The translations under genes and the position numbers were made by a program. From positions 782,487 through 846,486 of the forward strand of contig NZ_PZYY01000001.1 of the NCBI RefSeq assembly GCF_003047265.1: a stretch of DNA of 64,000 bases. Reading direction: 5' to 3'. The number at the start of each line of letters is the position of its first letter. Position 1 is the stretch's first letter. Source of the DNA: Nocardioides terrigena. Its GTDB lineage: Bacteria; Actinomycetota; Actinomycetes; Propionibacteriales; Nocardioidaceae. The notes beneath the pieces are model-generated. The model was not told the origin of the DNA. It saw nothing but the letters and a program-made list of their open reading frames with translations, and ran no database searches. Positions 1 to 8,423 of this stretch are shown here, in pieces.

Positions 1-837
1 CAGGGCGAAGACGCCGGCGAGCGGGCCGTACACGCTGCCGAACGAGCCGCTCAGCGACACGTAGAGCGCGAGCCCGACGGTGGCCAGCGCGCTGAGCACG
101 ACGGCGATGCCCGACCCCAGCGCCAGCCACGACAGTGCCGGCTGCCGCCGGCGCGGCGCGTGGTCGAGCAGCACTGCGATGGTGAAGACCAGCAGGGTGA
201 GCCCGATCGGCCAGCGCAGCACGTTCCACCACTGCAGCGTCGTCTCCGACCAGCCGTAGTTGTCGGCCATCGCGTCCCCGAAGGCGCCACCGCCGACGAT
301 CATCAGGAAGCCGATGCCGACGGGGCCGGCGAGCACCCCGGTGAGCACCGCCGCCCGGCCGTACTTGGCCCGCGCCGCGCGGTCGCGGCGGATGCCGTAG
401 ATGCGGTTGGCGCCGCGCTCCACCTGCGCCATCGCGGTGGTCATCGAGACCAGTGCGAAGCCGAGGCCGAAGACGAGGGCCACCTCGCCGGCGCGCTCGG
501 ACTCGTCGGACTTCTCCACCGCCGAGGTCAGGGCGTCGCTGCTGCCCGCCCCGGGCGACAGCGAGTCGACCACGTGGGCCACGACCTGGGCGGGCCGCTC
601 CTCGTCGAGGTCGGCGGCCAGCCCGGTCAGGGCCAGCAGGAACGGCACGACCGCGAGGCAGGCCTGGAGGGCGAGGGCGCGCGAGTTGGTGAAGCCGTCG
701 CCGTACCGGAACCGGACGAAGGACTCGACCGCGATCTTCCTCAGCCCGTGCTGGCGGGCGAGGTGCCAGGCATCCATCGCGTCGAGCTCGTCACCGTCCA
801 TCTCGGTGGTGACGGGGACGGTGCGGGCGGTCGTCAT
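1..837 (-). CDS. YihY/BrkB-family membrane protein (3' part cut by window edge)
   Basis: At least 279 codons read leftward and run off the window start, so the C terminus is missing. The N-terminal part is polar and charged and contains ALALQACLAVVPFLLAL, the first hydrophobic segment. Several further membrane segments follow (VALVFGLGFALVSMTTAMAQVE, then VLAGPVGIGFLMIV). This pattern and the NRIYGIRRDR segment fit the YihY/BrkB (formerly ribonuclease BN) family of inner-membrane proteins, whose function is unsettled. The ATG at 835-837 was chosen because it opens the conserved stretch. The gene is divergent from the reductase gene at 942 across a 104-bp gap. Family call fairly sure, role unknown. 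Confidence 0.75.
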   Translation of the reverse strand, partial: MTTARTVPVTTEMDGDELDAMDAWHLARQHGLRKIAVESFVRFRYGDGFTNSRALALQACLAVVPFLLALTGLAADLDEERPAQVVAHVVDSLSPGAGSSDALTSAVEKSDESERAGEVALVFGLGFALVSMTTAMAQVERGANRIYGIRRDRAARAKYGRAAVLTGVLAGPVGIGFLMIVGGGAFGDAMADNYGWSETTLQWWNVLRWPIGLTLLVFTIAVLLDHAPRRRQPALSWLALGSGIAVVLSALATVGLALYVSLSGSFGSVYGPLAGVFAL

Positions 838-941
838 GGACGCACCCTATGGATCGGCGCCGGGCGGGCCGGCGGCGGACCCACAGCCTCCTCACAGGTC
901 CACCCCATGGGGGTGCCAGCAACGCGCACCAGCCTGAGCCC

Positions 942-2297
942 ATGACCCCGAGCCGTGCCACCCTCGACCTGGCCGTACGCCGCGCGGCAGCGACCGTGCT
1001 CGGGGGTTCGCTGGCCCTGGTGACCTGGTGGTGGATCGACGGGGGCGGGCTCGGCGACCTGGCCGGCTGGACGTCGGCCCTGACGTCGCTCGGTCGCTGG
1101 ACCGGGCTGGTCGCGTCGGTGCTCCTGCTCGCGCAGGTCCTGCTGATGGCCCGGGTGCCGGTGCTCGAGCGGGCGTTCGGCCAGGACCGGCTCGCCCACG
1201 TCCACCGGACCGTCGGCTTCACGTCGTTCAACCTGATGCTCGCGCACGTCGTCCTCATCACCTGGGGGTACGCCGCGGGGTCGCTGCTGCGGTGGCCCGC
1301 CGAGCTGTGGGACCTCACCCGCACCTACCCGGCGATGCTCCTCGCGGACGCCGGCTTCGTGGCCCTCGTGCTCGTCGTCGTCACCAGCGTCCGGGCGGCC
1401 CGGCGACGGCTGCGCTACGAGTCGTGGCACCTCATGCACCTCTACGCCTACCTCGGGGCCGGCCTCGCGCTGCCCCACCAGCTCTGGACGGGGCAGGAGC
1501 TCGTGTCCTCGACCGGGCGCGCGGTCTTCTGGTGGACCGCGTGGGGCGCGGCGACGGGCGCCGTGCTCGTCTGGAGGGTGGCGCTGCCGGTGAGCCGCAA
1601 CCTGCGCCACCGGCTGCGCGTCGAGGAGGTCGTCGAGGAGGCGCCCGGGGTGGTGTCGGTCGTCGTGACCGGTCGCCGGCTGGACCGGCTCCCGGTGCAG
1701 GGCGGCCAATGGATGAGCTGGCGCTTCCTGGGACGCGACGGCTGGACCCGGGCCAACCCCTACTCGCTCTCCGCCGCCCCCGACGGTCGTCGGCTGCGGA
1801 TCACCGTCCAGTCGGTCGGTGACGGCAGTGGCTCGACCGCCACGCTGTCCCGCGGCACCCGGGTGCTCGTCGAGGGTCCCTACGGCCGGCTCAGCCCCCG
1901 CAGCAGGCACGGCGACAAGGTCGCGCTGATCGGAGCGGGCGTCGGCTCGGCGCCGCTGGTGGCCCTGGCCGAGGAGCTCGCCCCGGCCGGTGACGTCGTG
2001 GTGCTGCACCGCTCGAGCGGGCCCGGTGCCTTCACCGCCGACCTCGAGCGCCTGGCCGCGCGGGGCGTGCGTGTCCTGCACCTGCCCGGTCGTCGGCGCG
2101 GCCCCCACTCGTGGCTGGGCGACGCCCACGCCGGCCGCTACAGCGACCTGGTCGCCCTGCGGCACTGGGTGCCCGACATCGCCGGACGCGACGTCTACGT
2201 CTGCGGTCCGACGCCCTGGGCGGACCTGGTCGTGGCCGACCTGCGCCGGGCCGGGGTGCCCGAGACCCACATCCATGTCGAAGCCTTCGGCTGGTGA
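942..2297 (+). CDS. ferric reductase-like transmembrane heme / FAD / NAD(P) oxidoreductase
   Basis: About 451 residues. The N-terminal half has roughly six membrane segments with histidines placed for heme b (AHVHRTVGF, MLAHVV, SWHLMHLYAY, LPHQLW). The C-terminal half is a ferredoxin-reductase-like module: the FAD-binding signature NPYSLSAAP near residue 270, the nucleotide loop GAGVGSAPL near 330, and a terminal VYVCGPTPW motif. Such proteins pass electrons from cytoplasmic NAD(P)H across the membrane. The FMN_bind gene and apbE follow at once, so the likely acceptor is a covalently flavinylated extracytoplasmic protein. ATG 942 is preferred over an upstream in-frame start at 849, because the intervening 31 codons are charged and unlike the family. 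The physiological acceptor is not shown. Confidence 0.88.
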   Translation: MTPSRATLDLAVRRAAATVLGGSLALVTWWWIDGGGLGDLAGWTSALTSLGRWTGLVASVLLLAQVLLMARVPVLERAFGQDRLAHVHRTVGFTSFNLMLAHVVLITWGYAAGSLLRWPAELWDLTRTYPAMLLADAGFVALVLVVVTSVRAARRRLRYESWHLMHLYAYLGAGLALPHQLWTGQELVSSTGRAVFWWTAWGAATGAVLVWRVALPVSRNLRHRLRVEEVVEEAPGVVSVVVTGRRLDRLPVQGGQWMSWRFLGRDGWTRANPYSLSAAPDGRRLRITVQSVGDGSGSTATLSRGTRVLVEGPYGRLSPRSRHGDKVALIGAGVGSAPLVALAEELAPAGDVVVLHRSSGPGAFTADLERLAARGVRVLHLPGRRRGPHSWLGDAHAGRYSDLVALRHWVPDIAGRDVYVCGPTPWADLVVADLRRAGVPETHIHVEAFGW

Positions 2298-2339
2298 CGA
2301 GATGAGGACGTGTGACGAGATGGGACTGGTGACGAGATG
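2295..2339 (+). repeat. three copies of TGACGAGATG across a stop/start junction
   Basis: TGACGAGATG occurs at 2295-2304, 2313-2322 and 2330-2339. The first copy contains the stop codon of the oxidoreductase and the last contains the ATG of the FMN_bind gene. The 15-mer CTGGTGACGAGATGA is perfect at 2291-2305 and 2326-2340, so a 35-bp unit appears to have been duplicated. Each copy places a stop-like TGA next to an ATG. Confidence 0.85.
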
Positions 2340-2340
2340 A
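2302..2340 (+). CDS. possible 12-codon coupling ORF between reductase and FMN_bind genes
   Basis: An ATG at 2302 opens a frame of 12 sense codons (MRTCDEMGLVTR) ending with TGA at 2338-2340. This stop overlaps the ATG of the FMN_bind gene (2337-2339) as ATGA, the arrangement used for translational coupling. It lies wholly in the duplicated TGACGAGATG region. There is no strong Shine-Dalgarno before it, but ribosomes ending at 2297 could re-initiate here. Possibly only a by-product of the duplication. Confidence 0.35.
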   Translation: MRTCDEMGLVTR

Positions 2341-2840
2341 GACGGATCGCCCTGTGGTTCGCCAGCACGGTCGCCGTGCTGATGCTGCTCGCCGGCTACC
2401 ACACCTCCTTCGCCGGCCCGCTGGCCGTGACCAGCACGACGTCGGTCTACAGCACCGGTGTCCTGGCCGATCCCGCCACCTCCGGGCCGTCCACCGCACC
2501 GGCGGCGGGTAGCGGCACGACCTCCGGGAGCGCGGGGTCCGGCTCCACCGACGGCACCGCGGCCAGCACCACCGTGACCGGCGACACCGTGCAGACCCGC
2601 TGGGGTCCGGTCCAGGTCGAGGTGGGTGTCGCGGGCTCGCGGATCACGGGCGTCTCGGTGCTGCAGTACCCCGACGACAACCCCGAGGACGTCCGGATCA
2701 ACGACTACGCGCTGCCGATCCTCGTCGACGCCACCATGACGGCCCAGGGTGCGGACATCGACATGGTGAGCGGGGCGACGTACACGAGCGTCGGCTACCA
2801 GCAGTCCCTGCAGAGTGCCCTGGACCGGGCGGGGCTGTGA
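2337..2840 (+). CDS. FMN-binding (FMN_bind) domain protein, predicted ApbE-flavinylated
   Basis: 167 residues. An N-terminal membrane anchor or signal (residues 3-20) is followed by a low-complexity Ser/Thr/Gly/Ala linker (about 45-80) and a C-terminal FMN_bind domain. It ends in DMVSGATYTS, which matches the Dxx(S/T)GAT flavinylation motif. D142 and T148 are the key residues, and T148 is the predicted covalent FMN site. RnfG, NqrC and related extracytoplasmic electron carriers use this chemistry. It sits between the transmembrane oxidoreductase and apbE; its stop overlaps the apbE GTG. It should accept electrons from the upstream protein outside the membrane. The final acceptor is unknown. 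Confidence 0.88.
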   Translation: MRRIALWFASTVAVLMLLAGYHTSFAGPLAVTSTTSVYSTGVLADPATSGPSTAPAAGSGTTSGSAGSGSTDGTAASTTVTGDTVQTRWGPVQVEVGVAGSRITGVSVLQYPDDNPEDVRINDYALPILVDATMTAQGADIDMVSGATYTSVGYQQSLQSALDRAGL

Positions 2841-3613
2841 GCGCCGCCCGTACGACGTCCCGGGCGGCCACGTGGCGCGACGTCGTCCACGTGATGGGGC
2901 TGCCCGTCAGCGTGGCCCTGCGCGGCCGGCACGCCGGTGACGACGTGGCCCGCGCCGCCTGGGCGCAGGTGCAGGCAGACCTGCGCGAGGTCGACGCGGT
3001 GTTCAGCCGCTACCGCGACGACTCCTGGGTGAGTCGCCACAACGCCGGGCGTGCCGACCTCGCCGACGCGCCGCGCGAGGTGCGCGAGGTGCTCGCCCTC
3101 GCTGAGGAGGCGCGCACGGCCTCGGAAGGGGCCTTCGACGTCTGGCGACCCGGCCCGGACGGGCGCACGCTGCTCGACACGGACGGGGTGGTCAAGGGGT
3201 GGGCGGTGCACCGCGCCTCCCGGCACCTCGTGGAGCTCCCGGGGACCGACTCCTGCCTCGGTGGGGGAGGTGACGTCGCGTGCTGGACCGCCGACCCCGG
3301 CGGGGAGCCCTGGCTGATCGGCATCGAGCACCCGCACGACCCCGCCTCGCTGGTGGCCCACGTCCCCTGCCGCCGGGGCGCCGTGGCGACCTCCGGCGCG
3401 GCGCACCGCGGCCAGCACGTCGTGGACGCGCGCAGCGGCCGGCCGCCGACCGACGTCGCGTCCGTCACGGTCGTCGCCGCCGACCTGACGGCGGCCGACA
3501 TCGACGCCACTGCGGCGTACGCCCACGGCCCGGGTGCCCTGTCCTGGCTGCGCGCGCGCCCGGACCGGGGTGGGCTGGTCGTCTGGGCCGACGGCCGGGT
3601 CGACGTGGTCTGA
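2837..3613 (+). CDS. apbE: FAD:protein FMN transferase (ApbE)
   Basis: 258 residues. ApbE hydrolyses FAD and attaches FMN through a phosphoester to Thr/Ser of target proteins, normally outside the cytoplasmic membrane. Family features visible: FSRYRDDSWVSRHN near 55, the EGAFDVW segment near 100, DGVVKGWAV near 120, a glycine-rich CLGGGGDVAC motif near 140, and a C-terminal metal-binding part around HVVDARSGRPP and ATAAYAHG. The GTG start overlaps the preceding TGA (GTGA), so it is translated with its probable substrate. There is no obvious lipoprotein signal. The protein is short for ApbE (often 300-340), mainly at the N terminus. Confidence 0.92.
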   Translation: MSAARTTSRAATWRDVVHVMGLPVSVALRGRHAGDDVARAAWAQVQADLREVDAVFSRYRDDSWVSRHNAGRADLADAPREVREVLALAEEARTASEGAFDVWRPGPDGRTLLDTDGVVKGWAVHRASRHLVELPGTDSCLGGGGDVACWTADPGGEPWLIGIEHPHDPASLVAHVPCRRGAVATSGAAHRGQHVVDARSGRPPTDVASVTVVAADLTAADIDATAAYAHGPGALSWLRARPDRGGLVVWADGRVDVV

Positions 3614-3635
3614 CCCGTCGCGTACGCCGCGGGCG

Positions 3636-4781
3636 TCAGGACGCAGACGCCACGTCCGGCCCGCCCGGGAGACGCACCGGCAACCGTCGCCCACCGATCG
3701 GGTTGGCCTCGGCGACCACGTCCATGGCGTCGATGATGTTGCGCAGGTTGATGATCAGGGCGCCGTAGACCGGCCACTCGGCCGATCGCTCGGTCGTACG
3801 CATGCTCTCGCTGAACGCCTCGAGCCGCTCGCGCACCGCGCGCATCGCGTCCGGGTCGGCAGCACTCGCGGCCCGTCCCGTGTCGCCGAGCATGTCGATC
3901 CACGGGAGGGCGAAGTCGTCGCCCCACGTCTCCTTGTGCGCCGACTGGCTGCCCAGGGTGCGGGCCAGGCTGCGGGTCTCGGCGACGGACTGCTCCATGC
4001 GCCGGAGCAGGCCGTGCCACTGCTGCGGGTCCTTCATCGGCCGTGCGGAGCGGCGGGGGTTCATCCGGGCGCTCTCCTGGGCCTGGCGCACCAGCGACCA
4101 CGCCTGGTCGAGGTCGCCGTCGAGGTCCCGGCTGCGGTCGATCCACGCGTCGACGTCCTCGTCCTGGCAGCCGTCGCCGAGACCGCCGGCCATGTCGACG
4201 AGCAGCACGCCGATGTTGTCGTCGATCCGGTCCATCGCCTCGGCCGCCGTACGACGCCGCAGCGGCGGCCACACGATCACGTTGACCAACAGCCCGACCG
4301 CGACCCCGATCGCCGTGTCGAGCAGCCGCGAGATGAGGAGCACGTCGCTCTCGAACCCGGTGGTGAGCACCACGAGGCCGGTGGCGGCGATGGTGGTGGC
4401 CTCGGCGCCCAGCCACGGGACCACGCCGAGCACGAGGGCCACGACGAGCAGCGCGGCCACGGCCCAGGTGCTCAGGCCCATCAGCTCGCCCACGACCGTC
4501 GCCAGCAGGACCGCGACCACCGTGGCCGCGACCTGCTGGGTGCCCTTGGAGAACGTCCGGTAGACGGTCGCGTGCACGACCAGCAGGGCGGCCCAGGGGG
4601 CCAGGAAGGGCTGCGGCAGGTCCAGCACGCTGGCGGCCAGCACCCACGCGGTGACGGCGGCCAGGACCGTCTTGAGGAGCTGCAGGACGTCGTTCCACCA
4701 GATCGGGTCGCCCAGCCGGGCGTCGATCCTCTCCCTCAGGTTCATGCTCATCCGAGCGACCATACGGATCGCATCGGGCAT
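3636..4781 (-). CDS. FUSC / aromatic acid exporter-family membrane protein
   Basis: About 381 residues. Residues 35-180 hold several closely spaced hydrophobic segments (VLQLLKTVLAAVTAWVLAAS, FLAPWAALLVVHATVYRT, AVAALLVVALVLGVVPWLG, AIGVAVGLLVNVIVWPPLRRR). A long soluble helical C-terminal domain follows. This is the layout of FUSC/ArAE-type proteins, which export aromatic acids or toxic compounds in proton-coupled systems. Met codons at 4781, 4763, 4751 and 4745 are all possible starts and none has a well-spaced ribosome site; the longest is given. It lies 37 bp after the DUF2892 gene on the same strand. Substrate unknown. Confidence 0.75.
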   Translation of the reverse strand: MPDAIRMVARMSMNLRERIDARLGDPIWWNDVLQLLKTVLAAVTAWVLAASVLDLPQPFLAPWAALLVVHATVYRTFSKGTQQVAATVVAVLLATVVGELMGLSTWAVAALLVVALVLGVVPWLGAEATTIAATGLVVLTTGFESDVLLISRLLDTAIGVAVGLLVNVIVWPPLRRRTAAEAMDRIDDNIGVLLVDMAGGLGDGCQDEDVDAWIDRSRDLDGDLDQAWSLVRQAQESARMNPRRSARPMKDPQQWHGLLRRMEQSVAETRSLARTLGSQSAHKETWGDDFALPWIDMLGDTGRAASAADPDAMRAVRERLEAFSESMRTTERSAEWPVYGALIINLRNIIDAMDVVAEANPIGGRRLPVRLPGGPDVASAS

Positions 4782-4818
4782 CTCCCGATTCGTCCGATCC
4801 GGATGGGTGACGGACGGG

Positions 4819-5022
4819 TCAACGGAAGGCGCAGCCGGTCGAGAGGCCGAGCCGGCGGAAGATCGTCGCGGCCGGGCACACGCCGGTGACGCTGGACTGG
4901 AGCAGGTTGAGGCCGACGAACGCGGTGAGCAGCAGCCACCACGTCGAGACGAGGGCGCTCAGCAGCACGCTCACGAGGATGACGGTGCCGGCCAGGGAGA
5001 GGACGGCGCGGTCGACGTTCAT
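4819..5022 (-). CDS. DUF2892 (YgaP-type membrane domain) protein
   Basis: 67 residues from the ATG at 5020-5022, which has GGAG six bases upstream; the longer open frame to 5079 starts in proline-rich non-coding sequence. Two hydrophobic segments (VDRAVLSLAGTVILVSVLLS and WLLLTAFVGLNLLQSSVTG) are followed by the family motif CPAATIFRRLGL. In E. coli YgaP this domain anchors a rhodanese to the membrane, and stand-alone copies sit in sulfide and persulfide operons. Its position downstream of the rhodanese/MBL/TauE genes fits that. Exact function unknown. Confidence 0.8.
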   Translation of the reverse strand: MNVDRAVLSLAGTVILVSVLLSALVSTWWLLLTAFVGLNLLQSSVTGVCPAATIFRRLGLSTGCAFR

Positions 5023-5091
5023 GGGGGTCTCCGATCGGGGGGTGGGTGGGGGGACGCTCGGGGGAGGGCATCCCCCCACCCGGTCAGGGGG

Positions 5092-5274
5092 TCAGCGGCC
5101 GAAGATCTTCGAGAGGAAGCCGCCGCCGGACCCGGCGGCCGCCTTCTCGGCCGGCGTGTGCTGGCCGTTGCACCAGTCCTTGGCGGGGACGCCCGCCTTG
5201 ACCTGGCCGACGTGCTGGCCGCAACCGGCCCAGGTGGTCTTGCCGCAGGTCTTGCATCGGGTTGCTCGGCACAT
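5092..5274 (-). CDS. small cysteine-rich, probably zinc-binding protein
   Basis: 60 residues. The N terminus reads MCRATRCKTCGKTTWAGCGQH: four cysteines plus a histidine, including a CxxC knuckle, followed by a single Cys near 35 (KDWCNGQH) and a Ser/Gly linker. It looks like a small metal-binding or thiol-bearing protein. I believe similar small proteins occur widely in actinobacteria, without assigned function. The start has no in-frame rival. It lies between the MMPL gene and the DUF2892 gene with about 70-75 bp on each side. A zinc role is inferred from residues only. Confidence 0.7.
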   Translation of the reverse strand: MCRATRCKTCGKTTWAGCGQHVGQVKAGVPAKDWCNGQHTPAEKAAAGSGGGFLSKIFGR

Positions 5275-5350
5275 GGTGGTGCTCCATTCCTGTGAGGGGG
5301 ATCTGTGCGGGGTGTGACGGGTGGGGTGTGGCAGGTGCGGTGCTGCGGGG

Positions 5351-7525
5351 TCAGCCGTGCGAGAAGGTGATCTTCGGCAGCACCCGGGTGAGCCAGCGCG
5401 GGCTCCACCAGGCGGCCTTGCCGGTGAGGCGCAGCATGACGGGCAGCAGCACCAGCCGGACGAGGAAGGCGTCGAGCAGGACGGCGACGCCCAGCACGAT
5501 GCCCATCTCCTTGGGCGGCAGCGGGCCGGACAGGGCGAAGGTGAAGAACACCGCGACCATCACCGCGCCGGCGGCGAAGATCACCCGGCCCGAGTGGGCC
5601 AGCGAGCCCACCATCGCCTCGCGGGGGTCTCCCGAGCGCTCGTAGTGCTCCTTGGCCGACGCCAGCAGGAAGACCGTGTAGTCCATCGCGATGGCGAAGA
5701 TCATCGCGAAGAAGAACACCGGGGCCCAGGCGTCGAGGAAGCCCTGGGACTCGAACCCGAGCAGGTCCGCGCCGTACCCCTCCTGGAAGACCAGACGGGC
5801 GACACCGAAGGCCGCGGCCGTGGACAGCAGGCTGGCCAGGGTCCCGAGCAGCGAGATCAGCGGGGCCTGGAGGGCGACCAGCAGGAGCAGGAAGCCGAGG
5901 GCCAGGACGACGCCGATGACGAGGGGGGTGGACTCATCGAGCTGGGTCTTGAGGTCGAGGTTCTCCACCGCGGCGCCGCCGACCAGGGCCGACTCCGGCA
6001 GGTCGTCGCGCAGCCGGTCGACGGTCGCGCCGAGCTCGGGGTCCGAGGGGTCGACGGTCGGCACGGCCTGGATGAGCACCAGGTCACTGTCGTCGGCCGC
6101 GGGCTGGGCGGGCATGGCGCCGGCGATGCCGGGGTCCGCGGCCAGTGCCTCGCTCGTGGCGTCCGCCTCGGAGCGGTTCGCGACCACCTGGAGGGTGCCG
6201 GGAGCGCCGTCACCGAAGGCGTCCTTGACCTGGTCGTAGCCGACGCGCGCGCTGGCCTCCTCGGGCAGCACCTGGATGGAGGGCATGGCCGTCCGGAGGC
6301 CGAGGACCGGGGCGGCCAGGGCGAGCAGGACGATGAGCGAGGCCAGGCCGAAGGCCACCGGACGCTTCCAGAGGCGCTCGCCCCAGGCCGCGAACCGCGG
6401 CGAGCGGTGCTCACCGGTGTGGACCCACTTCAGGGCCAGCTTGTTGATCCGGTGGTCGAGCTTGAAGAGCACGAGCGGGAGCAGCGTCAGCGTGGCGGCC
6501 AGCACGAAGGTGACCGCGAGCATGATGCCGCCGGCCATCGACCGGAAGGCGGGCGAGGGCACGAGCATCACGGCCGACAGCGAGACGAGCACGGTGATGC
6601 CGGACAGCAGGACGGCCTTGCCGGCGGTGTCCATCGTCTCCGCGATCGCCTGCCGCGGGGTCTCGTGGTGGCCCATCCGGGCCGCCCGGAAGCGCACCAC
6701 CAGGAAGAGCGCGTAGTCGATGCCGAGCGCGAGGGCGAACATCATCGCGAAGTTCATCGCCCAGATCGAGACGGGCACGAGCTCGTTGATGAGCACCAGG
6801 GAGCCGGCCGAGGCGACGAGGCCGGCGAGGGTCAGGATGAGGGGCAGGCCGGCGGCGACGAGGGCGCCGAAGGCGAGCACGAGGATCGCCATGGTCACCG
6901 GCCAGGAGATCATCTCGGACTTGAGCATCGCGTCGAGGTTGGCCTCGTTGAAGTCCGACCAGAGCAGGGAGGCGCCGGTCGGGTTGACCTCGATGCCGTC
7001 ACCGGAGAGGGCTTCGAGCTCGCCCTTGATGTCGTCGGCGACGCGCACCATCTCGTTGGGGTCGGCACCCGCGCCGGCCAGGATCACGGCGGTCTCGCCG
7101 TCCTGGCTGAGGGAGGCTCCCGGCTGCGGCGCGATGACGTCCGCGATGCGCGGCTCGTCCTCGAGCAGGGCGGTCGCCTCGGCCAGCACGTCCTGGCCGC
7201 GACCCTCGGTCACCGGGCCGTCGGCGCTGTGCACGACGACCTGGATGGCCGAGCTGGCGTTGCCGCCGAAGCTCTCCTGGGCCAGCTCGCGCACGGCGAC
7301 GGACTCCGAGCCGTCGGCCTGCCAGCCGGCGCCGGACAGGTTGGCCTCGACCTTGGGCGCGAAGGCGCCGAGGCCGACGATGAGCAGCAGCCACACGCCG
7401 GCGGTGATCCGGCGGTGGTGGGTGACCCACACACCGAGGCGGCCGAGGGGGCCGGGGCGGTAGCCGAGGCCGTCGGGGTCGGGGGAGGGAAGGGCAGCGT
7501 GGCGGCGGGTGGCCGTCGACGTCAT
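5351..7525 (-). CDS. MMPL-family (RND-type) transporter
   Basis: 724 residues with the two-fold RND layout: a membrane segment near 45, a first extracytoplasmic domain, a block of five to six helices around 190-370 (with the GIDYALFLVVRFR segment), a second extracytoplasmic loop, and a second helix block from about 530 to the end containing AMDYTVFLLASAKEHY. The paired G/AxDY motifs are the proton-relay positions of MMPL proteins. These export lipids or hydrophobic compounds by proton motive force. It is 70 bp downstream of the TauE gene, so it may belong to the same transcript, but its link to sulfur metabolism is unproven. Confidence 0.9.
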   Translation of the reverse strand: MTSTATRRHAALPSPDPDGLGYRPGPLGRLGVWVTHHRRITAGVWLLLIVGLGAFAPKVEANLSGAGWQADGSESVAVRELAQESFGGNASSAIQVVVHSADGPVTEGRGQDVLAEATALLEDEPRIADVIAPQPGASLSQDGETAVILAGAGADPNEMVRVADDIKGELEALSGDGIEVNPTGASLLWSDFNEANLDAMLKSEMISWPVTMAILVLAFGALVAAGLPLILTLAGLVASAGSLVLINELVPVSIWAMNFAMMFALALGIDYALFLVVRFRAARMGHHETPRQAIAETMDTAGKAVLLSGITVLVSLSAVMLVPSPAFRSMAGGIMLAVTFVLAATLTLLPLVLFKLDHRINKLALKWVHTGEHRSPRFAAWGERLWKRPVAFGLASLIVLLALAAPVLGLRTAMPSIQVLPEEASARVGYDQVKDAFGDGAPGTLQVVANRSEADATSEALAADPGIAGAMPAQPAADDSDLVLIQAVPTVDPSDPELGATVDRLRDDLPESALVGGAAVENLDLKTQLDESTPLVIGVVLALGFLLLLVALQAPLISLLGTLASLLSTAAAFGVARLVFQEGYGADLLGFESQGFLDAWAPVFFFAMIFAIAMDYTVFLLASAKEHYERSGDPREAMVGSLAHSGRVIFAAGAVMVAVFFTFALSGPLPPKEMGIVLGVAVLLDAFLVRLVLLPVMLRLTGKAAWWSPRWLTRVLPKITFSHG

Positions 7526-7595
7526 GGGAAGGCTCTCTCTGCTCGAGGATCGTGGGTTCAGGTCGTGCGGGAACGGGGTCGTGCTGGATCGGGGG

Positions 7596-8423
7596 TCAGA
7601 CGAGGGCGGGCAGGGCCTGGACGGCGGTGTACGCCGCGACGGCCAGGACGAGCCCGGTGAAGGCGGCCGACAGGCGACGGGTGTCCGCCCGGTCGGCGAT
7701 CCGGGCGCCGACGACGGCGGCCACGGCCGCGGCCGCGGTGAGTGCGACGACCGGCCACCAGTCGGGGGCCACGCCGCTGCCGGCGCGGGCCAGCAGCGCG
7801 ACGCCGCTGGTCAGGGTGATGACGACGAGCGACGTGCCGGCGGCGTACTCCATCGGCAGGCTGAGGGCCACGAGCAGCGCCGGGACGACGAGGAACCCGC
7901 CGCCCACGCCCAGGAAGCCGGTCAGCAGGCCGACGGCCGTCGCAGTGACGAGCACCTTGAGGGCCCGCGGGCACTGGCAGGCGAAGGTCGGGCTGAAGGT
8001 GATGATCGGGTCGTCGAGGACCGGTCGCCGGGCGGTCCGGTCGGCGGGGTCGGCGTGCCGGCCGCGCCACTGGCGCACGGCGAGGAGGGTGCCGACGGCG
8101 AGCATCAGCACCGCGAAGGCGCCGAGCAGCACCGCCTCGGGGACGGCGGCCGAGGCCCGTGCCCCGGCGATCGCGCCGCCGGTCGCGACGAGGCCGAAGG
8201 CCACTCCGCGGGCGAGCAGGACGTTGCCCGCGCGGTACGCCGCGACGGCCCCGACGAGCGACGTCACCCCGACCACCACCAGCGACCCGGTGGTGGCCTG
8301 GGCTGGGCTCTGTTCGAGGGCGTAGACCAGCACCGGGACCGCCAGGATGGAGCCGCCCCCGCCGAGCGCGCCCAGGCTGAGCCCGATGAGCGCGCCGGCG
8401 ACGACGGCGAGGAGCAGGGTCAC
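7596..8423 (-). CDS. TauE/SafE family sulfite/sulfur-anion exporter
   Basis: 275 residues from the GTG at 8421-8423, which overlaps the stop of the MBL-rhodanese gene (GTGA). The two-fold repeat is clear: an N-terminal GALIGLSLGALGGGGSILAVP motif and a second AVGLLTGFLGVGGGFLVVP near residue 155, each opening a set of about four helices. TauE/SafE proteins carry sulfite, thiosulfate or other sulfur anions. Behind a persulfide dioxygenase, whose product is sulfite, an exporter of sulfite or thiosulfate makes sense. A longer open frame upstream (to 9107) is only a GC-rich overlap with the preceding gene. Confidence 0.88.
   Translation of the reverse strand: MTLLLAVVAGALIGLSLGALGGGGSILAVPVLVYALEQSPAQATTGSLVVVGVTSLVGAVAAYRAGNVLLARGVAFGLVATGGAIAGARASAAVPEAVLLGAFAVLMLAVGTLLAVRQWRGRHADPADRTARRPVLDDPIITFSPTFACQCPRALKVLVTATAVGLLTGFLGVGGGFLVVPALLVALSLPMEYAAGTSLVVITLTSGVALLARAGSGVAPDWWPVVALTAAAAVAAVVGARIADRADTRRLSAAFTGLVLAVAAYTAVQALPALV

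Noticed and set aside
901..915. CACCCC/GGGGTG palindrome as an operator before the reductase
   Set aside because: Short, GC-rich and unique in the window; chance occurrence is likely at this base composition.
5321..7660. 779-codon open frame opposite the MMPL gene
   Set aside because: Product is rich in Gly, Arg, Asp and Gln repeats with no fold; the MMPL frame has paired G/AxDY motifs and membrane segments.
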